A stretch of DNA of 64,000 bases from Aquitalea aquatica (GCF_013911085.1 NZ_JACERN010000022.1:248001-312000); one strand, 5' to 3'. Shown: positions 50,523 through 60,045, counted from the first letter of the stretch. Notes: generated by a model from the letters alone, not told the origin. Made by a program: numbers and translations.

Positions 50523-52172
50523 CTATTTACTCACCATATGTGCTTGTAGCAAGGGAATATCCGTGAGGTCCGGCAGCGGGTTGCCATGCAGCCTGACCTG
50601 GTTTTTACCCTGTGCCTTGGCTTCGTACAGGGCCATGTCTGCCAGTTGATAAAGCTTGGCAAAGCCATTGCCATCACTGGGGTAGCAGGCAATGCCGCAG
50701 GAGAAGGTGGCAGAGAACGCCACGCTGTCCGCCTGGTAGCGCAAGTCGGCAAAGCGGCGGCGTAGTAACTCCAGGCGCATCCAACCGTTACGCTGATCGG
50801 CGGAGGGGAGTACCACGATGAACTCCTCACCACCAAGCCGGCAAACAATATCGGCCTGGCGGCAGTAGCGGCGTAGCAGGTCCGCCAGTGCACACAGTAC
50901 CTGGTCGCCAGCAATGTGGCCGAAGCGGTCGTTGATGCTTTTGAAGTTGTCCAGATCAATCAGGGCAAAGGTCAGTGGCTGCTGTTCTCGCTCGGCCCGG
51001 CTGATTTCCCGGTCTAGTGTTTCTTCCAGATAGCGTCGGTTATAGAGGCCAGTCAACGGGTCGTGCAGGGCTTGTTCGCGCAGGGTGTCCTGCAGCGTCT
51101 CGATTTCGTCGATGCGGGTTTTCAGCTGCATATAGGCCTGATGCAATGCTTCCTCTGCCCGACGCTGGCGCGAGATGTCACGCAGCACCAGCAAGCGGCC
51201 GCCCAGCGTAACGCCTGACTCCCTGATGGGAAAAGCGCGAACTTCCAGAATGGAGCGAGAGCCGGGGCCGTTGAGTTCCACTTGATGGGCACCATCCTGA
51301 TCGGCTACGGCAAGTAGTGACGCAATCTGCAGCGGCTGGCCGCATAGTACGGCAGCTGGCTTGCCAAACAGATTGGCGGCCGCAGGGTTGATATCGAGAA
51401 TCGTCTTGTTGGGATCGATCACCACAATACCGTCACCCATGGCATTGAAGGCATTGCCGCGAGCAATCGGTACCACATACAGCATGCGCAGATAGAGCAG
51501 ATCAAAGGCAAACACCATGCCGGTGATGGCAAAGCACAAGGGGGTGGGGTCCAGCCCGCGTAGTGGGATGTTGCCCGACAAATAGAGCAGATTGCCGACC
51601 CAGGGAACGATGGCGCCCAGCATCAGGATCAGCGACTGGCCACGGTAGTGGGGCGGATAAAAGTGCAGGGTGCGTAGCAATAGCAAGGAACCCAGCAGCA
51701 TCATCAGATAGGAATAGCCGGCGACTAACAGCCAGAACAGCGGGCCATGGTTGAAGATAAGCAGGTTGTAGCCGGATGGCGAGGCCTGGAAGCTGCTCCA
51801 GATCAGGCCGTGTTTCTCATTGCTGATAGCCAGTCCCAGGCTGAGCAGGGGAATGAGGAACAGCGTGGCGATGCTGCGCAGGCGGAGCGCCTTGTCCAGC
51901 TGGTTGTAGTCTGCCGCCAGCAGAAAAAATAGCGTTGGTGCGGTGAGGGTGCCCAAGTATTCCACCTTGGACCAGAGAATTTTCTCGCGCAGCAAGGAAG
52001 AAGACAATTCCAGCATGGCACCACCTGCCCATACTGTTACCGCCAGCATCAGCCAGGCCAGCCAGCGCGCCCCTGTCACCTGACGTCGTTCCCAGGCCAG
52101 GATGCCGATGGTGGCTGCACTCAGTGCGGCCAGGCCGGCTGTCGCTGAAATGGTAGTGAAAACAAAAGACAT
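50523..52172 (-). CDS. 7TM-PAS-GGDEF diguanylate cyclase
   Basis: A 549-residue membrane sensor. The N-terminal 230 residues form about seven hydrophobic segments of the histidine-kinase N-terminal 7TM type, with [31 protein letters not shown] domain follows ([34 protein letters not shown]), then a coiled linker (about 350-380) and GGDEF ([35 protein letters not shown]). An I-site RQAD lies five residues before GGEEF, so product inhibition is expected. It makes c-di-GMP in response to an unknown signal. It is monocistronic and divergent from ahcY. Confidence 0.88.
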   Translation of the reverse strand: MSFVFTTISATAGLAALSAATIGILAWERRQVTGARWLAWLMLAVTVWAGGAMLELSSSLLREKILWSKVEYLGTLTAPTLFFLLAADYNQLDKALRLRSIATLFLIPLLSLGLAISNEKHGLIWSSFQASPSGYNLLIFNHGPLFWLLVAGYSYLMMLLGSLLLLRTLHFYPPHYRGQSLILMLGAIVPWVGNLLYLSGNIPLRGLDPTPLCFAITGMVFAFDLLYLRMLYVVPIARGNAFNAMGDGIVVIDPNKTILDINPAAANLFGKPAAVLCGQPLQIASLLAVADQDGAHQVELNGPGSRSILEVRAFPIRESGVTLGGRLLVLRDISRQRRAEEALHQAYMQLKTRIDEIETLQDTLREQALHDPLTGLYNRRYLEETLDREISRAEREQQPLTFALIDLDNFKSINDRFGHIAGDQVLCALADLLRRYCRQADIVCRLGGEEFIVVLPSADQRNGWMRLELLRRRFADLRYQADSVAFSATFSCGIACYPSDGNGFAKLYQLADMALYEAKAQGKNQVRLHGNPLPDLTDIPLLQAHMVSK

Positions 52173-52263
52173 GCGCTTCTCTATGCAATGTGACTATGCG
52201 GACGGCAATATTTCAGTGTACCCCTTGTCAGAGAAGTTTCATTCACATTTTTACGTCTCTAGG

Positions 52264-52269
52264 TATAAT
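52264..52269 (+). promoter_or_regulatory. -10 box of the ahcY promoter
   Basis: A perfect TATAAT lies ten bases before the riboswitch; transcription from about 52276 would begin at its 5' edge. The -35 region (around ATTCAC/TTCACA at 52241-52247) is weak. Confidence 0.65.
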
Positions 52270-52275
52270 TACGGC

Positions 52276-52340
52276 ACTCCCGAGGAGCGCTGCGAGGTCA
52301 ATCCCCAGGCTCGGGCTTCTTGCAAACGGCGCTCACCTGA
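52276..52340 (+). promoter_or_regulatory. S-adenosylhomocysteine (SAH) riboswitch
   Basis: The leader of ahcY contains the conserved core of the SAH riboswitch. CCCGAG (52279-52284) pairs with CTCGGG (52310-52315), and GAGCGC (52285-52290) with GCGCTC (52329-52334) in pseudoknot fashion. The invariant blocks GAGGAGCGCTGCGA, CAGGCTCGG and AACGGCGCTCACC are all present in order. High SAH should fold the aptamer and raise ahcY expression, clearing the inhibitor. Downstream, GGTGAGC (52370-52376) can pair with GCTCACC (52331-52337), and a hairpin at 52391-52411 displays the ribosome site in its loop; these are likely parts of the expression platform. Confidence 0.93.
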
Positions 52341-52411
52341 CTAAACTCCGTGCCGAAGCCGGAATAGCGGGTGAGCCGCGTTCTGGCCGGCGTGTAAAAG
52401 GACTTTGCACG

Positions 52412-53827
52412 ATGGCTGAATTCACCGATTTCCATGTAGCCGACATCAACCTTGCCGCCTGGGGGCGCAAGGAGTTGGCGATTGCCGAAACCGAAATGCC
52501 CGGACTGATGGCGCTGCGCGAAGAGTTCGCGCACCAGAAGCCGCTGCGCGGCGCACGCATTGCCGGTTCGCTGCACATGACTATCCAGACTGGTGTGCTG
52601 ATCGAAACCCTGGTGGAGCTGGGGGCCGATGTGCGCTGGGCTTCCTGCAATATCTTCTCCACGCAAGACCACGCTGCCGCTGCCATTGCGGCTGCCAATA
52701 TCCCGGTGTTTGCCTTCAAGGGAGAGAACCTGGACGAATACTGGGAGTTCTCGCACAAGATCTTCGAATGGCCGGAAGGTCAGGAAGCCAATATGATTCT
52801 GGACGATGGCGGCGACGCCACCTTGCTGCTGATGCTGGGCAGCAAGGCCGAACAGGATCGCAGCGTGATCAGCCACCCGGCCAATGAAGAAGAGACCGCA
52901 CTGTTTGCCGCGATTGCCCGTTATCTGGCAGTGGACCCGCACTGGTACTCCAAGCGTCTGCCGCACATCCAGGGCGTGACTGAAGAAACCACCACCGGCG
53001 TGCATCGCCTGTACCAGATGCAAAAGGAAGGCCGTTTGCCTTTCCCTGCATTCAATGTGAATGACTCGGTGACCAAATCCAAGTTCGACAATCTGTATGG
53101 CTGCCGCGAATCGCTGGTGGATGGCATCAAGCGCGCCACCGACGTGATGATCGCCGGCAAGGTGGCCGTGGTATTGGGTTACGGTGATGTGGGCAAGGGT
53201 TGCGCGCAGAGCCTGCGTGGCCTGGGTGCCACGGTATGGGTCACCGAAGTAGACCCGATCTGCGCCTTGCAGGCTGCCATGGAAGGCTACCGCGTGGTAC
53301 GCATGGATGACGTGGCTGATCAGGGTGACATCTTTGTCACCACCACCGGCAATGTGTCGGTGATTACCCATGATCACATGGTGAAGATGCGCAACAACGC
53401 CATCGTGTGCAATATCGGCCACTTCGACAGCGAAATCGAAGTCGCCAGCCTGCGCCAATACCAGTGGGACAATATCAAGCCGCAGGTAGACCACATCATC
53501 TTCCCGGCCCAGGGCAATGAACCGGCCAAGCGCATCATCCTGCTGGCCGAAGGCCGCCTGGTGAACCTGGGTTGCGCCACCGGCCACCCCAGCTTCGTGA
53601 TGTCCAACTCCTTCACCAACCAGGTGCTGGCGCAGATGGAGATCTTCCAGCACGGTGAGCAGTACGGCAAGGAAGTGTATGTGTTGCCCAAGCATCTGGA
53701 CGAGAAGGTGGCCCGCCTGCACCTGAAGCGTATCGGCGCCAACCTGACCGAGCTGTCGGATGAACAGGCCGCCTACATCAGCGTGCCCAAGCAGGGTCCT
53801 TATAAGCCGGCGCACTATCGTTATTGA
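52412..53827 (+). CDS. ahcY: Adenosylhomocysteinase
   Basis: A 471-residue NAD-dependent hydrolase that splits SAH into adenosine and homocysteine after methyl-transfer reactions. [38 protein letters not shown] and [51 protein letters not shown] include the substrate site and NAD motif; [10 protein letters not shown] and the terminal Lys/Tyr (KPAHYRY) needed for tetramer NAD binding are intact. It carries the insertion of about 40 residues seen in many bacterial forms. ATG 52412 follows AAGGA by nine bases, within a hairpin. It is controlled by the SAH riboswitch and followed by a terminator and metF. Confidence 0.97.
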   Translation: MAEFTDFHVADINLAAWGRKELAIAETEMPGLMALREEFAHQKPLRGARIAGSLHMTIQTGVLIETLVELGADVRWASCNIFSTQDHAAAAIAAANIPVFAFKGENLDEYWEFSHKIFEWPEGQEANMILDDGGDATLLLMLGSKAEQDRSVISHPANEEETALFAAIARYLAVDPHWYSKRLPHIQGVTEETTTGVHRLYQMQKEGRLPFPAFNVNDSVTKSKFDNLYGCRESLVDGIKRATDVMIAGKVAVVLGYGDVGKGCAQSLRGLGATVWVTEVDPICALQAAMEGYRVVRMDDVADQGDIFVTTTGNVSVITHDHMVKMRNNAIVCNIGHFDSEIEVASLRQYQWDNIKPQVDHIIFPAQGNEPAKRIILLAEGRLVNLGCATGHPSFVMSNSFTNQVLAQMEIFQHGEQYGKEVYVLPKHLDEKVARLHLKRIGANLTELSDEQAAYISVPKQGPYKPAHYRY

Positions 53828-53844
53828 TAGCGGGCTGTAAGGCG

Positions 53845-53884
53845 AACGGACAGGGCAGGGTAGAATGCACCTGTCCGTTTTTTT
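53845..53884 (+). terminator. Terminator between ahcY and metF
   Basis: AACGGACAGG (53845-53854) and CCTGTCCGTT (53870-53879) form a perfect 10-bp stem followed by a seven-T run. metF therefore needs read-through or its own promoter in the 80 bases that follow. Confidence 0.88.
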
Positions 53885-53962
53885 ATCGGCAGGCCAGCGC
53901 AGGCCCGCCATGCTGCAGTACCAGAACACAGCCTGCCGCCACGAGCAGGGACAGAGACGATC

Positions 53963-54799
53963 ATGAACGAACCGAAAAAAACCTTCAGCTTCGAGTTTTT
54001 CCCGCCCAAGACCCCCGAAGGCGTGGCCAAGCTGCGTACCACGCGCCAGCAACTGGCGCAGTTCAAGCCGCAATTCTTCTCGGTGACTTTTGGTGCCGGC
54101 GGCACCACCCGCGATGGCACCCTGTCCACCGTCCTGGAAATCCGCAGCGAAGGCCATGCCGCCGCGCCGCACCTGTCCTGCATCGGTTCGACCCGGGAAA
54201 ACATCAGCGCCATCCTCAATGAATACCGCAATCACGGCATCCGTCACATTGTGGCGCTGCGTGGCGACATGCCGTCCGGCATGGTAGCGGCTGGCGAATT
54301 CCGCTATGCCAACGAACTGGTGGAGTTCATCCGCAGCGAGCACGGCGACCATTTCCATATCGAAGTGGCGGCCTACCCGGAATTCCATCCCCAGTCCAAA
54401 TCGGCCGAGGATGACCTGAACAACTTTGTGCGCAAGGTCAAGGCCGGCGCCAATTCGGCCATGACGCAGTACTTCTTCAATGCCGATGCCTACTTCCGCT
54501 TTGTCGACGAAGCGCAGGCGCGCGGTGTGGATATTCCCATCGTGCCGGGCATCATGCCGATCGCCAACTTTGGTCAGCTATGCCGTTTTTCCGATATGTG
54601 CGGGGCAGAAGTGCCACGCTGGCTGCGCCAGCGCATGCAGTCCTACTATGACGATACGGCCTCCATCCGCGCCCTGGGGCTGGATGTGGTGACCGAGTTG
54701 TGCGATCGCCTGCTGGCCAATGGTGCGCCGGGCCTGCATTTCTATACCTTGAACCAGGCTGGCCTGGTGTCCACCGTATGGCAACGACTGGGTTTGTAA
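53963..54799 (+). CDS. metF: 5,10-methylenetetrahydrofolate reductase
   Basis: A 278-residue FAD enzyme reducing methylene-THF to methyl-THF, the methyl donor for methionine synthesis. TFSFEFFPPKTPEG contains the catalytic Glu, FFSVTFGAGGTTRDGT and HLSCIGSTRENISAIL follow, HIVALRGDMP and EVAAYPEFHP are flavin/NADH contacts, and NSAMTQYFFNADAYFRFVDEA and PIVPGIMPI match the barrel end. Length is normal for bacterial MetF. Placement after ahcY groups two activated-methyl-cycle enzymes. Confidence 0.96.
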   Translation: MNEPKKTFSFEFFPPKTPEGVAKLRTTRQQLAQFKPQFFSVTFGAGGTTRDGTLSTVLEIRSEGHAAAPHLSCIGSTRENISAILNEYRNHGIRHIVALRGDMPSGMVAAGEFRYANELVEFIRSEHGDHFHIEVAAYPEFHPQSKSAEDDLNNFVRKVKAGANSAMTQYFFNADAYFRFVDEAQARGVDIPIVPGIMPIANFGQLCRFSDMCGAEVPRWLRQRMQSYYDDTASIRALGLDVVTELCDRLLANGAPGLHFYTLNQAGLVSTVWQRLGL

Positions 54800-54821
54800 T
54801 CGGTCCCCTGCTGTAATGAAG

Positions 54822-54846
54822 AAGCCCGGCACTGCCGGGCTTTTTG
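54822..54846. terminator. Terminator after metF
   Basis: AAGCCCGGC and GCCGGGCTT with a three-base loop and T-run lie 22 bases after metF and just beyond the convergent cyclase gene. Confidence 0.88.
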
Positions 54847-54880
54847 CATGGTGGTTTGGTCGCCGATGAGTCGCGACCGA

Positions 54881-56722
54881 TCAGTGATCGGTATCGGTTA
54901 TTTCCACCCGGTTGCGACCATGATGTTTGGCCAGATAAAGCGCTTTATCCGCATTGCGCATCAGCTGGTGTTCGGACTGTGGCGGCCCCTGCAGGCTGGC
55001 TACGCCGATACTGATGGAGACCCGGTCGCCAGCACGACTCTGGCGATGGGCAATGGCCAGCTGCCAGACGGCCAAGCGGATGGCTTCTGCCAGCGCCACA
55101 GCCTCCGCGGCCAGATAGCCCGGCAGCAGGACTGCGAATTCCTCGCCGCCGACCCGAGCCGCCAGATCAGCCGCTGCCGGCAACTGCTCCTGTATGCATT
55201 GCGCTACCTGGCGCAGGCATTGGTCTCCGGCCAGATGACCATAGCTGTCATTGAATTGCTTGAAATAATCGATATCGATCTGCAAGACGCTCAATGCCTT
55301 GCCGGTGGTACGGGCCGCATTGAAATACAGGCTGAGTCGTTCGTCGAAATAGCGGCGGTTGGCAATGCCGGTGAGGCCGTCACTGAAGGCCATGCGGGCC
55401 AGATCAGCATTGGCGGCGTGCAGCTGCTGTTGGGTCTGGCTGAGTGCTTGCAACTGCTGGCGGCGGATGATGGTATTGGCCAGCGTTTCGCCCAATAGGC
55501 GGGCCTGTTGCTGTTCCTTGCCCTGCCAGTGGCGTGGGCTGCTGACCATGTCACAGCCGAACAGGCCTACCGGGCGGCCCATGTGATCGATGCGCAGCAT
55601 GAACAGGCTTTGTATCTGATGTTCTTCCAGCTCCTGGCGTTCCAGTGTGGCGTCGTCAGGCAGCTCGTCCAGGGTGTCCAGCGACAGCAGGCCATGCTCT
55701 TGCAATTGCTGACTGGCCCAGCGGCGGCGCAGCATGCTCTGGCCTTGCAGGGAGTGGGTGGTGGGCTGAATGCCGGAAGCACACCATTCATGTACGGTAT
55801 TGACCAGCCAGTCATCGGCAAAGCTGATCAGATAACAGCGCTCTACCTGCATGAAATGACCGATCTCGCCCAGTGCCATCTTGGTCGCCTGATCGATGTC
55901 ATGCAGCGGAATATTGATGAAACGGGTGGAAATGCCGGCAATCAGTTGCTGAAAATTGAGTAGTTGCTTCAGCTCGCGGGTGCGCTCTGTTACCAGGCCG
56001 GCCAGTTGGTCGCGGTGGCTGGCCAGCTCATTTTCGATCTGTTGTCTTTCCTGCAGGTGGTGGCTGATATTGTCGCTCATGCTGCGAAAGGCCCGGGCCA
56101 GCTCGCTCAGCTCGTTGTCGATCTGGCCTTGCTGCTGGCCGGGCAAGAGCGGAGGCAGCTGCATGCCGGGCTGATAGTTGCGCACGATTTCTGCCATACC
56201 CTGCAGTGGTCGTACCAGCCGGCGGTTGAACAGCAGCCACAGCAGCAGCGCCAGGCCGAAGAAGCCCAGCAGGAAAGCCAGGGTGGCGCTGGCCACTTCC
56301 TGACGCATGGTGCTGTAGATGTGTTGGTGGGATACCGTCAGTAGCAGGCTGCCAATTGCCTCTGTGCTATGTGGAGAGAGCAGGGATAACTGGTATTGAC
56401 CGTTATTGTCCTGCCCCTGCTGTTCCGGATTGTCATAGCGCAGCGACTGGCCCAGTTCGGTGCGCAGGGCTACGCTCTGTACGCCGGGGATTTGGGCGAT
56501 CAGCCGTAACTGCAGCTGGATGGCCGGAATATCCACATCCCAGGCACTCTGGCTCAGCAGTGGCAGGTAAAGGCGGGATACCGTGGCGGGTATGGCATCC
56601 ATCTGCTGCTTGCCGTTGTACCATACCAGCGCGGCTTTTAGGCCGGTCACCGCTGCCCCGAACAGCAGGGTATACAACAGCAGCTGCCAGATTAGCTGGC
56701 GGGTGAGTCTGCGGGTCGGCAT
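54881..56722 (-). CDS. Membrane HAMP-GAF-GGDEF diguanylate cyclase
   Basis: A 613-residue sensor cyclase. One membrane helix near residues 12-32, a periplasmic sensor of about 120 residues, a second helix (ATLAFLLGFFGLALLLWLLF), a HAMP domain (NRRLVRPLQGMAEIV), a coiled coil, a GAF-like domain (about 265-420) and GGDEF (DGLTGIANRRYF, DIDYFKQFNDSYGHLAGD, intact GGEEF). The residues at the I-site position are AAAD, lacking the Arg, so product inhibition is probably lost, unlike the other two cyclases in the window. It follows a periplasmic binding protein gene by ten bases, suggesting the binding protein feeds its periplasmic domain. Confidence 0.86.
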   Translation of the reverse strand: MPTRRLTRQLIWQLLLYTLLFGAAVTGLKAALVWYNGKQQMDAIPATVSRLYLPLLSQSAWDVDIPAIQLQLRLIAQIPGVQSVALRTELGQSLRYDNPEQQGQDNNGQYQLSLLSPHSTEAIGSLLLTVSHQHIYSTMRQEVASATLAFLLGFFGLALLLWLLFNRRLVRPLQGMAEIVRNYQPGMQLPPLLPGQQQGQIDNELSELARAFRSMSDNISHHLQERQQIENELASHRDQLAGLVTERTRELKQLLNFQQLIAGISTRFINIPLHDIDQATKMALGEIGHFMQVERCYLISFADDWLVNTVHEWCASGIQPTTHSLQGQSMLRRRWASQQLQEHGLLSLDTLDELPDDATLERQELEEHQIQSLFMLRIDHMGRPVGLFGCDMVSSPRHWQGKEQQQARLLGETLANTIIRRQQLQALSQTQQQLHAANADLARMAFSDGLTGIANRRYFDERLSLYFNAARTTGKALSVLQIDIDYFKQFNDSYGHLAGDQCLRQVAQCIQEQLPAAADLAARVGGEEFAVLLPGYLAAEAVALAEAIRLAVWQLAIAHRQSRAGDRVSISIGVASLQGPPQSEHQLMRNADKALYLAKHHGRNRVEITDTDH

Positions 56723-56732
56723 GTGCCAGCTC

Positions 56733-57827
56733 CTAGTTCAGCACAGCGCTGAAACGAAAGGTGTAGTGCTGCAGGGCCGGGTTGGCAAATTTGCTGAATT
56801 GCCTGAAACGGATGCTGCTGAAATCATTATTGGCAAACTGCTGCAAAAAGCGCTGGGCCTGTGTGGCAGAGATGGCGCTGAACATGGCAGGCTGTAGCAG
56901 CAGTCCTTCGTCGGCGAAATCGTGGCCGTGCTGATAGTCATACAGTAGCACCAGACTCCAGGCTCCGGTCATGAAGTGGCCGGCTGCCAGGGCGCTGATC
57001 CGGCCTTGCCGGCGCTCGTGCATGGCTTGCGACGAGTTGTTGATGGCGCTGAGCAGTACTTCGCGGCCGGGCTGCTGGCCGTGGCGGCGGATGGCTTCCT
57101 CCAGGCCGAAAGCCATTTCGTCATTGGCGGCCCACACCAGATTGATCTGTGGATAGCGTTGTAGCAGCCATTGCCCCTGTTGCAAGGCGCGCTGGCGTTC
57201 CCATTCGCCGTAGACCAGCTGTGTCAGCTTGGCTTGAGGATGTGCGGCCAGCACGCGCTGGGCCGCGGCTACACGCTCGGTCGAGGCCGGGGTGGCGTGA
57301 TCGCCCGCCATCATCAGCACATGCAATGGTGTGCCGGCGGGAAACCGCCGGCCAGCCTCGGCCAGTAGTCCCTGCATGGTGAGTGCTCCGGCCATGGCAT
57401 TGTCCGGTGCCAGCGAACCCAGCCAGTGCTTGAGTCTTTGCCGTGGCTGGCCGCTATTTTGCAACTGGGTGGGGGTGAGTTGGTTGAAGCTGAGAAAGCA
57501 GGGGATGCCGGCCTGATCGGCCAGCGAGAGCATGGCCGGGCCGGTCAGTTTTTCGTTGACCAGCAACAGGTAGTCCGGTTTGTGGCGGCGCTGGGTGACG
57601 GCACGGGTCAAGTTGACCATCTGCAGTGGATCGCGCTCGGCATATAACACCTCCAACTGGATATCCAGTTGCTGTGCGGCCGCTTGCATGGCTCGTGTGG
57701 CACTGAACCAATACGCTTCGTCATGGCGCCCCGGCGAAATGAACGTGACCGAAAATGCCCATGCTGTGCTGTGCAACATTATTGCAACAGCAAGGGGCAG
57801 GATGTGCAGTCGTCGGATCACGGTCAT
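56733..57827 (-). CDS. Periplasmic sugar-binding-like protein (Peripla_BP family), likely cyclase partner
   Basis: A 364-residue exported protein: signal peptide (LHILPLAVAIMLHSTAWA), then a type-I periplasmic binding fold of the LacI/ribose-binding group (SVTFISPGRHDEAYWFSATRAMQAAAQQLDIQLEVLYAERDP; MVNLTRAVTQRRHKPDYLLLVNEK; INLVWAANDEMAFGLEEAIRRHG). No ABC permease or ATPase gene is near. Instead the gene directly precedes a HAMP-GGDEF cyclase with a periplasmic sensor domain, an arrangement like LuxP/LuxQ or other binding-protein-coupled sensors. The ligand is unknown. It lies 67 bases downstream of an Lrp-family regulator on the same strand. Confidence 0.8.
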   Translation of the reverse strand: MTVIRRLHILPLAVAIMLHSTAWAFSVTFISPGRHDEAYWFSATRAMQAAAQQLDIQLEVLYAERDPLQMVNLTRAVTQRRHKPDYLLLVNEKLTGPAMLSLADQAGIPCFLSFNQLTPTQLQNSGQPRQRLKHWLGSLAPDNAMAGALTMQGLLAEAGRRFPAGTPLHVLMMAGDHATPASTERVAAAQRVLAAHPQAKLTQLVYGEWERQRALQQGQWLLQRYPQINLVWAANDEMAFGLEEAIRRHGQQPGREVLLSAINNSSQAMHERRQGRISALAAGHFMTGAWSLVLLYDYQHGHDFADEGLLLQPAMFSAISATQAQRFLQQFANNDFSSIRFRQFSKFANPALQHYTFRFSAVLN

Positions 57828-57894
57828 ACCGGGGCCTTTGCTTATTCCTCCAGGATATATCGGATGGCGCAGTGACTCAGGCAGGCATTCCAGC

Positions 57895-58380
57895 TCACAG
57901 ACTTCTGAGCTGGCTGAGCGGTAGCGAAGTGGTGCGCTTGATTTCTTTCAGGACAAAGCTGGATTTCACATCCTCCACGCCTTGCTGTTGTAGCAGCTCA
58001 TCCATGACAAAGCGCGAGAAATGTTCCAGATCTTCAAAATAAACTTGCAGCAGATAGTCCATTTCCCCAGTCATTGCAAAGCAATTGATCACTTCCGGCC
58101 AGCGCTGGACCGCATCAATGAAACTTTGCACATGTGTATTGCCACGCTTCTCCAGCACGACACGCACATAGGCTTGCAGGCCCAGGCCGATTTTGGCCGG
58201 ATCGAGCAAGGCGACATATTGGCGGATGACGCCGGACTCCTCCAGTTGCTTGAGACGTCTCAGGCAAGGTGAGGGAGAGAGGGCGACTCTTTCCGCAAGC
58301 TCCACATTGGTCAACCTGCCATTGAGCTGTAGCTCCGACAGGATGCGCAAGTCTGTCTTATCTAGCGTAAGACTTGGCAT
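57895..58380 (-). CDS. Lrp/AsnC family transcriptional regulator
   Basis: A 161-residue regulator: an N-terminal winged HTH (LDKTDLRILSELQLNGRLTNVELAERVALSPSPCLRRLKQLEESGVIRQYVALLD) and a C-terminal RAM/ACT-like ligand domain (YVRVVLEKRGNTHVQSFIDAVQRWPEVINCFAMTGEMDYLLQVYFEDL). Members sense amino acids. It is divergent from the tyrosine/homogentisate catabolic operon, and an Lrp-like palindrome lies between them, so control of hpd-hmgA-fahA-maiA by tyrosine or phenylalanine is likely but unproven. Confidence 0.9.
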   Translation of the reverse strand: MPSLTLDKTDLRILSELQLNGRLTNVELAERVALSPSPCLRRLKQLEESGVIRQYVALLDPAKIGLGLQAYVRVVLEKRGNTHVQSFIDAVQRWPEVINCFAMTGEMDYLLQVYFEDLEHFSRFVMDELLQQQGVEDVKSSFVLKEIKRTTSLPLSQLRSL

Positions 58381-58861
58381 GTAAACTCCTCTGATTTGAA
58401 TTTTTTGAAATTATATTTCTAGTTATTGTTTGTCTGGGGAATGTTTGCAAGAAAATTGCTAGGCATTTTCCCTAGAATAAATAGCCTAACCCGGACATTT
58501 TACACGGTGGCGCGAGATCACTGGATAATGTCGGCAAAGATAGAGGAGAGCCCCGGTGAGACACACACAATCGTGCCGCCAGGGAAAGGCGATGGCGCTG
58601 GCTGTCGCATGGCATGGTCCATCCCACCGGTACCCTCTGCCACATCCGGCTTGTTGAGGCTGGTCTGTTGCGTGCACCGCTGCCCTGCGGGGCTGCCTGC
58701 TGACTAGCCAATACGCTGCCCGTTCCTCCGCTTTGTCCATTGTCCCCCGCCTTGACTCCTGCTGCCTTGCATGGCCGGTTGTGACCCTTGCCGTATTGCA
58801 CATCAGCCATGGCGGCCGGCTTGTGATCCAGGTCGGCACTGCCAATGGATAAAGAGGAGAA
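58381..58861. other. Intergenic region between the Lrp-type regulator and hpd
   Basis: This 481-bp gap begins with about 120 AT-rich bases next to the regulator that hold an Lrp-like palindrome, then becomes GC-rich. A GAGGAG followed by a GTG at 58556 opens a 33-codon frame of doubtful value. A good ribosome site (AGAGGAG) precedes hpd. I find no other gene or known RNA here. Confidence 0.5.
58459..58475. promoter_or_regulatory. Putative Lrp/AsnC-type operator
   Basis: CTAGGCATTTTCCCTAG is a palindrome with arms CTAGG/CCTAG and an AT-rich centre, close to the Lrp-type site pattern (TAG, AT-rich core, CTA). It lies 78 bases from the regulator's start in the divergent region. AT-rich half-sites recur nearby. 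Confidence 0.45.
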
Positions 58862-59947
58862 ATGATGAAAATGGAAGCACTGCTGCAAAACCCGCTGGCG
58901 ACCGACGGCTTCGAGTTTGTCGAGTACACCGCCCCCACCGAGCAAGGCATTGCCGATCTGCGCCAGCTGTTCCTGTCGCTGGGTTTTATCGAAGTGGCCC
59001 GCCATCGCAGCAAGAATGTCAGCCTGTACCGCCAGGGCGACATCAATTTCATCCTGAATGGTGAACCGTCCCAGCCGGCCAATGAGTTTGGCAAGGTGCA
59101 CGGCCCATCGGCCTGTGCCATGGCCTGGCGCGTCAAGGATGCGGCCAAAGCCTATGACTATGCGCTGGCCCATGGTGCCAAGCCTTATGTGCGCCCCATC
59201 GGCATGATGGAGCTGAATATTCCGGCGGTGGAGGGGATTGGTGGTTCGGCACTGTACTTTGTCGATCGTTATGGCCCGAACCACAATATCTACGATGTCG
59301 ATTTCCTGCCGCTGGAGGGGGTCGACCAGCACCCGGCTGGTGTCGGCCTGGTTGAGATCGACCACCTGACCCACAATGTTTTCCGCGGCAATATGGCGAA
59401 ATGGGCTGGCTTCTACGAAGGCATCGGTAATTTCCGCGAAATCCGCTATTTCGACATCGAAGGCAAGCTGACCGGCCTGGTGTCCAAGGCCATGACCAGC
59501 CCCTGCGGCAAGATCCGCATCCCCATCAATGAGTCTTCCGACGACAAGAGCCAGATCGAAGAATTCCTGCGCGAATACCATGGTGAAGGCATCCAGCACA
59601 TTGCGCTGACCACGCGTGACATCTACCAGACGGTGGAAACGCTGAAAGCCGCCGGCACCCGCTTCCTGGATACGCCGGACACCTATTATGACAAGGTGGA
59701 TAGCCGCGTGGCCGGCCATGGTGAAGATCTGGCCCGCCTGCGCAAGAACAGCATCCTGATTGATGGCGCACCGGTAGAGGGGGCGGGCATCCTGCTGCAG
59801 ATCTTCACCGAAACCGTCATCGGGCCGATTTTCTTTGAAATCATCCAGCGCAAGGGTAATGAAGGGTTTGGCGAGGGCAACTTCCGTGCCCTGTTCGAAT
59901 CCATCGAAGAAGACCAGATCCGCCGTGGTGTGCTGAAGGCTGACTGA
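58862..59947 (+). CDS. hpd: 4-hydroxyphenylpyruvate dioxygenase
   Basis: A 361-residue Fe(II) dioxygenase converting 4-hydroxyphenylpyruvate to homogentisate in tyrosine breakdown. Two VOC-type halves are visible; iron ligands are expected in VEIDHLTHNV (His), GEGIQHIALTTRDI (His) and GPIFFEIIQRKGNEGFGEGNFRALFESIE (Glu), the last being the family hallmark. Start ATG 58862 or 58865 follow AGAGGAG closely. It is the first gene of hpd-hmgA-fahA-maiA. Confidence 0.95.
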   Translation: MMKMEALLQNPLATDGFEFVEYTAPTEQGIADLRQLFLSLGFIEVARHRSKNVSLYRQGDINFILNGEPSQPANEFGKVHGPSACAMAWRVKDAAKAYDYALAHGAKPYVRPIGMMELNIPAVEGIGGSALYFVDRYGPNHNIYDVDFLPLEGVDQHPAGVGLVEIDHLTHNVFRGNMAKWAGFYEGIGNFREIRYFDIEGKLTGLVSKAMTSPCGKIRIPINESSDDKSQIEEFLREYHGEGIQHIALTTRDIYQTVETLKAAGTRFLDTPDTYYDKVDSRVAGHGEDLARLRKNSILIDGAPVEGAGILLQIFTETVIGPIFFEIIQRKGNEGFGEGNFRALFESIEEDQIRRGVLKAD

Positions 59948-60045
59948 GCCGGATGGTGACTGTGCGGCGAACAGCTTGTCTGTTCGCCGATCTGCAAAAT
60001 CGATAGCCGGTGGCGCTTGCTGCGCCATATGGCAAGGAATGGCCC

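Noticed and set aside
58556-58657. GTG-started 33-codon frame after GAGGAG in the hpd upstream region
   Set aside because: It ends 200 bases before hpd, is not enriched in Tyr or Phe as an attenuation peptide would be, and has no overlap with another gene.
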